A stretch of 64,000 nt of DNA from Flaccisagitta enflata (lineage: Eukaryota; Chaetognatha; Sagittoidea; Aphragmophora). This document shows, piece by piece, positions 59,310-64,000 of the stretch (within the stretch, counting starts at the first letter, position 1; each line of letters opens with the position of its first letter). Location: assembly GCA_965153355.1 (NCBI GenBank), contig OZ231126.1:39742001-39806000 (forward strand), given 5' to 3'. The notes beneath the pieces are model-generated. The model ran no database searches. It had not been told where the DNA came from and worked only from the letters and a program-made list of their open reading frames with translations. A program made the position numbers and the translations under genes.

Positions 59310-59640
59310 CCTGAGAAAGCAGATTTGGGGCTTTTGGGCAGCGTTTCCCAAGGGGATGAAGTCCTATAGAACACAGGGGGACTTTTGTATGTTTGTCCGT
59401 GCGTTGGTTTGTCCGTTTGTGGTGTATGGGGCCTGGTATGAAGCCTGAGAGGCCTGATTACAAGCCTGAGAAGCCAATTTGAGGCTTGATTTTAGCTCTA
59501 AAAGATTCTATAAGGGGTGGGACAAACAACAAACGGACAGACGGACGCACATACAAACATACAAAAGTCCCCATTTGTTCTATAGGACTTCATCCCCTTG
59601 GGAAATGCTGCCCCAAAGCCCCAAATCTGCTTTCTCAGTA
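59310..59640. repeat. Inner foldback at the centre of the large palindrome
   Basis: AGATTTGGGGCTTTTGGGCAGC...GGGGATGAAGTCCTATAGAACACA pairs with TTCTATAGGACTTCATCCCC...GCCCCAAATCT. The general plan is that of the 3561 foldback, with a GTCC-type loop. Confidence 0.8.
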
Positions 59641-59642
59641 GA

Positions 59643-59950
59643 GTGGTCCGGAATTGGGTCAAATTTTATATAATGATATACTTGAGCCCTTTGCACAAAT
59701 GTCCATTAAAAGAAGGATTTCTCACAAGCTGGGGTATGAAATCAAACAAGAAACCTTGTCGGCAAAACTATAGGGTTGCTATGGGGATTTTTTCATTGCC
59801 ATAGGAAGCCTATAGTTTTGCCGCCATGGTTTAATCTTCAAATTCAGACCTCTACTTGTGGGAAAACCTTCTTTTTTGGTACATTTATGCAAAAATCTAG
59901 AGTATATCATTTTTTGAAATTTGACCCTATTTCATGACCACCCTATTTCT
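59643..59950. mobile_element. Palindromic insert, about 300 bp
   Basis: GTGGTCCGGAATTGGGTCAAATTT pairs inversely with AAATTTGACCCTATTTCATGACCACC; the centre is AAAACTATAGG...CCTATAGTTTT. Confidence 0.8.
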
Positions 59951-60299
59951 CAGGCCTTTCATTAGCTCTTTTTGACTAAAAAACAGCCTCCCTGAGTCTC
60001 TCAGCACTCAAATCAGCCCGTGCCTCTCAGGAATAATATCAACCCTCTCAACTCCTGACCAGCCCTTTCAGACCTCAGATTAACCCTCTCAGGCCTTTAT
60101 CCACCCCTATCAGACCTTAAATCAGCCCACTAACATCTCAAATCAGCCCTGTCAGGCCTAGTTGGCCTGAAATCAGCCAACCCAGGCCTCAAAATCCAAT
60201 TGAGGCTGAAATCTCAGCCTGTAAAATACTCCCTTACAAGATCGCTTCCCCTCTCACCATCTTAACCCCATATACTGAATATGTCAGTGTGTCATGCAT

Positions 60300-60482
60300 A
60301 AGATTTTGGTCACGTATATGGGACTAAAGCCTGCTATCCCCATCCATCTGTCCATTGGCCATGTTTCACTTTTTTCATGTTCTTATTCTTTGACCACACT
60401 GCTCATATACAAATGGTCTATTGACCTTAAATACAGCCCCTGCCAACCTACACGCAACATGGATAGCCATGTATCCTTCCTC
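60300..60482 (-). mobile_element. Family D element in right foldback arm
   Basis: Mirror copy of 57897-58085 (CTGTCCATTGGCC, GGCCCCTGCCAACC-like, CCATGTATCCTTCC). Confidence 0.7.
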
Positions 60483-61481
60483 TTTTCTCCTTCAAGCAAT
60501 CGGTCTGAATATCCTGACAGCTCAATAAGATTAACTTTGAACAAAATGTGTGGGAGCAGTTGATAGAACATTCCAGCATACATTATGTGATGTGGTGTTA
60601 CCAGTAATGGCGGTTATCCCCCTGAGGATAAAAGTTGTAAGCATTAGTCAATTTTCACTAAGCTTTTGTTGTCCCTCTTTGCAAATGTTTTTTATTTGTT
60701 AGATCAAATCAAGCACAGTTGTATGTATAGATTGCACTGAAGAACAAAGAAAAATAGGACTTAGCCAAATGAGCTAGATAAGCTAAAACACTCAAAATCA
60801 CACAACCAGACAAGTAGCTATGCTCACTGACGTGTTTTTTTTGTATTTGCATGCTCACATCAAAATATCTGTTTTTACCCATTGAAAATTTAAAATAACG
60901 ACCAAGCTAAATGAGCTAAATAAGTTAGAATACTTAAAAACACCCTAACAGATGAGCAGCTATGCTCATTGATTTGCTTTCTTGTATATTTTCTTGCATG
61001 CATATATATCAAAATATTCATTCATTTACTGCATTTTAAATCAGAAAAAATAAGACAGAGCTAAATGAGCTAAATGAGCTAGAATGCTCAAAAACACTCT
61101 AACAGATGAGCAGCTACATTCACAAACTTGTTTTCTTGTATTTGCATGCCCAAACAAACTTGAGTACATTCTTTTATTGATGCTATACAATATCAAAAAA
61201 ATTGAAAAAAAATCTTTAAAATTTTTTTGTAAAAAAATCTTTAAAAATTCTTTACTTAAAAAATATTTGTCATAGAGAATTCTATTTGGCGCCAAATGAA
61301 ACAACTATCAAATTTATTTACCCCATAAATTTCATTGGAGGCCCAAATCCGTTGGATGAGTTCCTCAAATTTGCATAAGAAAATGAAAACCATATTTTTC
61401 TCGAATATGTCAAAAATTTGAAGACTGACTTTAACTTTTTTCTAGACAAGGTCATCGCAAGTGGGTGTCCAGGTATGCCCC

Positions 61482-61555
61482 CCCCTCACACACACACACT
61501 CACACACACACACTCACACACACTCACACATACACACACACACATACACATACAG
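61482..61555. repeat. (CA)n microsatellite in right arm
   Basis: CACACT/CACACATACA repeats. Confidence 0.93.
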
Positions 61556-62213
61556 AGAACCGAGGTGTCTAAAGTACGCATTTTTGCATTTTTCAACTTA
61601 ATCATATTGGACCAATCAATGGACTGATGAACACACCAGCAGACAGAAAAAGCCTCCTGTTGCGCCGCGAGTCCAAAATCTATGCATTTTTTGATGGTTT
61701 CAAGATCAAAAGAAAGTAATTGGAATTCATTGATGACTGATATCCTCCAGTACGCGTGAAAAAATCAACCAACATACTGCCCAAACAGAAGTTGGATAAA
61801 AACAAAGAATAATCAATTTTTTGCCTTCAAAAAAATTTCCCAGCGGGTGATTGGTGTTCCACAAGTGGTATATGATACTTCTGCACCGGTCGCGGCTCTG
61901 GGCACTCAAAACTGTCTTTGTCTATGTATCGTGACACTGTGTCCTATTACTAGACAAAGGATTTGGGAGTTTTGCAACAAGGCTGAGATGAAGAGCCCAA
62001 AAGCCTGAGATATTGGCTCCAATGCAATGTTGGGATAGGGTTGTGAAAAAAATTCTTTCTGTGGATCATATGCTCTGGATTTTCAAACAGATATGAAACT
62101 TGGCCAACAGTCCTTAAAAACATAAAGGTGTGCTTAGGCTTATGCCTTATTGCTAAAATATTTCTACAGGCTGGTCAAAATGAGCTTGAATATTGAATTC
62201 TTTTTTTCTTCTT

Positions 62214-62456
62214 TTTAGTTGCGGACACGCAACTGTAAAAGAGGCTTTGTCCGTCCGTCCGTCCGTCCGTCCGTCCGTCCGTCGGTCCGTCCGTCGGTCC
62301 GTCCGTCGGTCCGTAACCCACAAGTCGAAAAGTGGGAGAACGAGCGTTGTAGATGCTTTTTTGGGTATGTGTGTTATTAGGGGGGTATGAGGTGTGGATG
62401 GGGGTTGGATGCCCCTGCCCACCCGTCCGCAACGGTATTGTGACCCCGCGTCACTT
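62214..62456 (-). mobile_element. Family A2 hairpin-ended element
   Basis: TTTTTAGTTGCGGACACGCAACT hairpin, GTCC tract, GGGGGTTGGATGCCCCTGCCC, CACCCGTCCGCAACGGTATTGTG, GCGTCACTTG. Confidence 0.85.
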
Positions 62457-62570
62457 GCTTTCTTCAATTTTTTCTTCCTTCTTTTTTCCTTTCTTTCTTT
62501 TTTCTGTTCTTTTGTTGCAAATCTTAGTTTACAAACGTTTGCTCTAGGTAGCGTAGTAGCAGGACGAAAT

Positions 62571-63119
62571 TTACCAGATAACAAAAGGCTTATCACATTC
62601 TGACAAGGCCGGATACGCGGCAATCCAGTCGCGGACGGTAGATGACGACACAAAGTTTCTGGGGCTGCCTTCTGACTTGTTGGTGAGGCAACTGGCCATC
62701 GCCGCCACCGCCACTCTCTCCGGATTGGGCCCTTTCAGTTTCACCCATCCTCTTTTCAATTCCTTCCTCCGCCTCTTTTCTCTTTTGATTTCATTCAAGA
62801 GTTTTTCTTCTAGGGCGCTTTTCTCTCTTTCTCTGACCTCCTTCTCCCTTTTGAGCTCCACCACCAGCTCCTTGGCCTCCTCCTCCATGCTGGCGCAATG
62901 GGATAACTTCTCCTCTACTTGGTTTCGCGCCCACTCTTCCTCTTCCAGTCGGTCGCGTAGCTGAGTCAGTTCTCCCCTCATCCACTCACCTTCCTCCACC
63001 AATTTGGTAATTTTCTCCTCCATCCTTGCCGCTATTTTCCTTTCCCGATGGCGTCGTGAACTGGGCCGAGCGTGACACTGCGGTAAACCTCTATCCCGTG
63101 GACGTTGCAACAACGCCAT
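62571..63119 (-). CDS. Coiled-coil ORF inside repeat sequence
   Basis: An intronless minus-strand ORF; the in-frame codons extend to 63203, but the ATG at 63119 (MALLQRPRDRGLPQCH) is chosen because composition changes there. Roughly residues 35-140 form a charged heptad coiled coil rich in Glu, Lys and Arg (MEEKITKLVEEGEW, REKSALEEKLLNEIKREK). The tail reads RDWIAAYPALSE, which is the left end of a family A element read through, so the C-terminus is transposon-derived. G+C is higher than in the flanks. No domain beyond the coiled coil is recognised. It may be a captured gene fragment, a transposon accessory protein or a processed copy. Confidence 0.45.
   Translation of the reverse strand: MALLQRPRDRGLPQCHARPSSRRHRERKIAARMEEKITKLVEEGEWMRGELTQLRDRLEEEEWARNQVEEKLSHCASMEEEAKELVVELKREKEVREREKSALEEKLLNEIKREKRRRKELKRGWVKLKGPNPERVAVAAMASCLTNKSEGSPRNFVSSSTVRDWIAAYPALSECDKPFVIW
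62603..62645 (+). mobile_element. Family A left-end fragment inside the coiled-coil ORF
   Basis: ACAAGGCCGGATACGCGGCAATCCAGTCGCGGACGGTAG with no following right end. Confidence 0.7.
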
Positions 63120-63274
63120 TTTCCGCCATGTGGCGTAACGATGCAATTCATTGCAATATTGTGTCGGGGACGGTACGGTATGGGACGGGTCCTCAATTAT
63201 CATAAGTATCTGTATTTTCTCATCTGTGGTTACAACTTCAAAAATACGCTAGACAATCTCACATTTTTAAGGAG

Positions 63275-63820
63275 GACATACAGTAGATCTCGTCTAGACT
63301 TGAGATAACGGGGGCAGGCATTGTGGAAAGACAAATGAAGGCAGGGGAGCGATATTTGGATCATAGACTAATCAAAGGATGCTTAATTCCCCATGATAGC
63401 TGGTTGCCATGGAAATATATTTCCATGTATTCTCGCTAAAATATCAATATTTGGAGAGATTTTTTTTAAGGAACATTGCTTAAAATGAAATTTGCAACTT
63501 TCACAGTATGTTCTGTAAGAATGTCGCTCGTTTGGCCATTGCTAGGAGCGTATCACGAGACACCCTTACAGCTATACGAGCGACATTCTTACAGAACATA
63601 CTGTGAAAGTATGTAAACTTTTAAGAAATGTTCCCTCAAAATTCTCGAAATATTGATATTTTAGCAAAAATACATGCGTTTCTATGGCAACCAGATATCA
63701 TGGGCAATAAAGCATCCCTTTATTAGTCCATGTTTCAAATATCACTCCCCTGGCTTAATTCGTTCCTCTACAATGCTTGCCCCCGTTGTCTCAAGTCTAG
63801 ACGAGATCTACTGTATCACT
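63275..63820. mobile_element. Palindromic MITE with ACAGTAGATCTCGTCTAGAC ends
   Basis: ACAGTAGATCTCGTCTAGACTTGAGA at the left and its inverse TCTCAAGTCTAGACGAGATCTACTGT at the right (63789-63814). The inner arms GTATGTTCTGTAAGAATGTC and GACATTCTTACAGAACATAC are exact inverse copies centred near 63547. A relic of the same end is at about 56350 (AGTAGATGTCGTCTATACTTG). Confidence 0.9.
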
Positions 63821-63861
63821 TGTCAGACTGATGGACATACAGACAAGGAGATATAAGCAGG

Positions 63862-63866
<5 letters not shown>

Positions 63867-63924
<58 letters not shown>
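63867..63924. repeat. (GA)n microsatellite
   Basis: Uninterrupted GA near the window end. Confidence 0.97.
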
Positions 63925-63931
<7 letters not shown>

Positions 63932-64000
63932 TACTTCTTTTCCCAATTTTATTTCTTTTATTTCTTCTTTTTATTTCTTTTTTTCTTAATTTTTTCTTCC

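Larger units (their letters stand above)
56513..61942. mobile_element. About 5.4-kb foldback element with nested insertions
   Basis: Left arm from CACAGTGTCACGATACATAG (56515) matches in inverse the right arm ending CTATGTATCGTGACACTGTG (about 61940). Paired landmarks include the GT tract 56911/CA tract 61482, 57160/61300, the family D copies 57897/60482, and 59300/59960. The left arm carries a 765-bp hAT-like MITE (58314-59078) absent from the right arm. The centre holds a smaller foldback (59310-59640) and another palindromic insert (59643-59950). Confidence 0.85.

Overview
This window is nuclear DNA of an invertebrate animal. The evidence is short exons with GT-AG introns, long introns, very large dinucleotide microsatellites, and dense small non-autonomous transposons. 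The species cannot be read from the sequence. No bacterial operon, phage, CRISPR array, rRNA gene or convincing tRNA gene is visible.

Two protein-coding genes on the + strand can be reconstructed by joining exons whose phases match. The first, about 8.1-55.5 kb, is a DUSP3/VHR-like dual-specificity phosphatase. Its catalytic core is spread over exons at 42291-42433, 42898-42992, 43527-43655, 52252-52346 and 52704-52825. A linker exon lies at 41529-41616. Two candidate alternative first coding exons, at 8118-8539 and 28273-28613, both end in phase 2 with AG. Three candidate 3' ends are a stop at 52827-52829, a tail exon at 53782-54166, and a Ser/Ala-rich last exon at 55155-55530. Further N-terminal candidates lie at 35454-36209 (polyQ) and 36840-37014.

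The second gene sits on the same strand inside the 8.6-kb phosphatase intron, at 46038-51049. Six exons, all joined at phase 1, give a 590-residue secreted precursor. It has a signal peptide, a KR dibasic site, an eight-cysteine hevein-like module, then a tandem series of small cysteine-pair basic units separated by acidic LSESDD spacers, and a charged C-terminal region. It looks like a polyprotein of small secreted peptides and is the most novel gene here.

The rest is repeats. At least five families of 120-460 bp elements share one architecture. The left end begins AACAAGGCC and carries a 7-base half-site. The middle is a GGAC/GACC/ATTC-type tetranucleotide tract. The right end is a hairpin built from the same half-site, followed by an A run. 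Half-site and hairpin covary between families. There are also large foldback elements (13.4-16.6 kb and 56.5-61.9 kb), a hAT-like MITE with an 8-bp target duplication and a visible empty site (58.3-59.1 kb), several palindromic MITEs, a 60-bp perfect inverted repeat around a 21-bp tandem array (3.56-4.09 kb), a 9-bp degenerate satellite (18.6-19.4 kb), and a minus-strand coiled-coil ORF embedded in repeat sequence (62.57-63.12 kb). The long stretches between these (2.3-3.3, 5.6-6.3, 19.7-21.0, 22.9-25.6, 30.2-32.8, 34.5-35.3, 44.8-45.5 and 55.6-56.5 kb) show no supportable gene.
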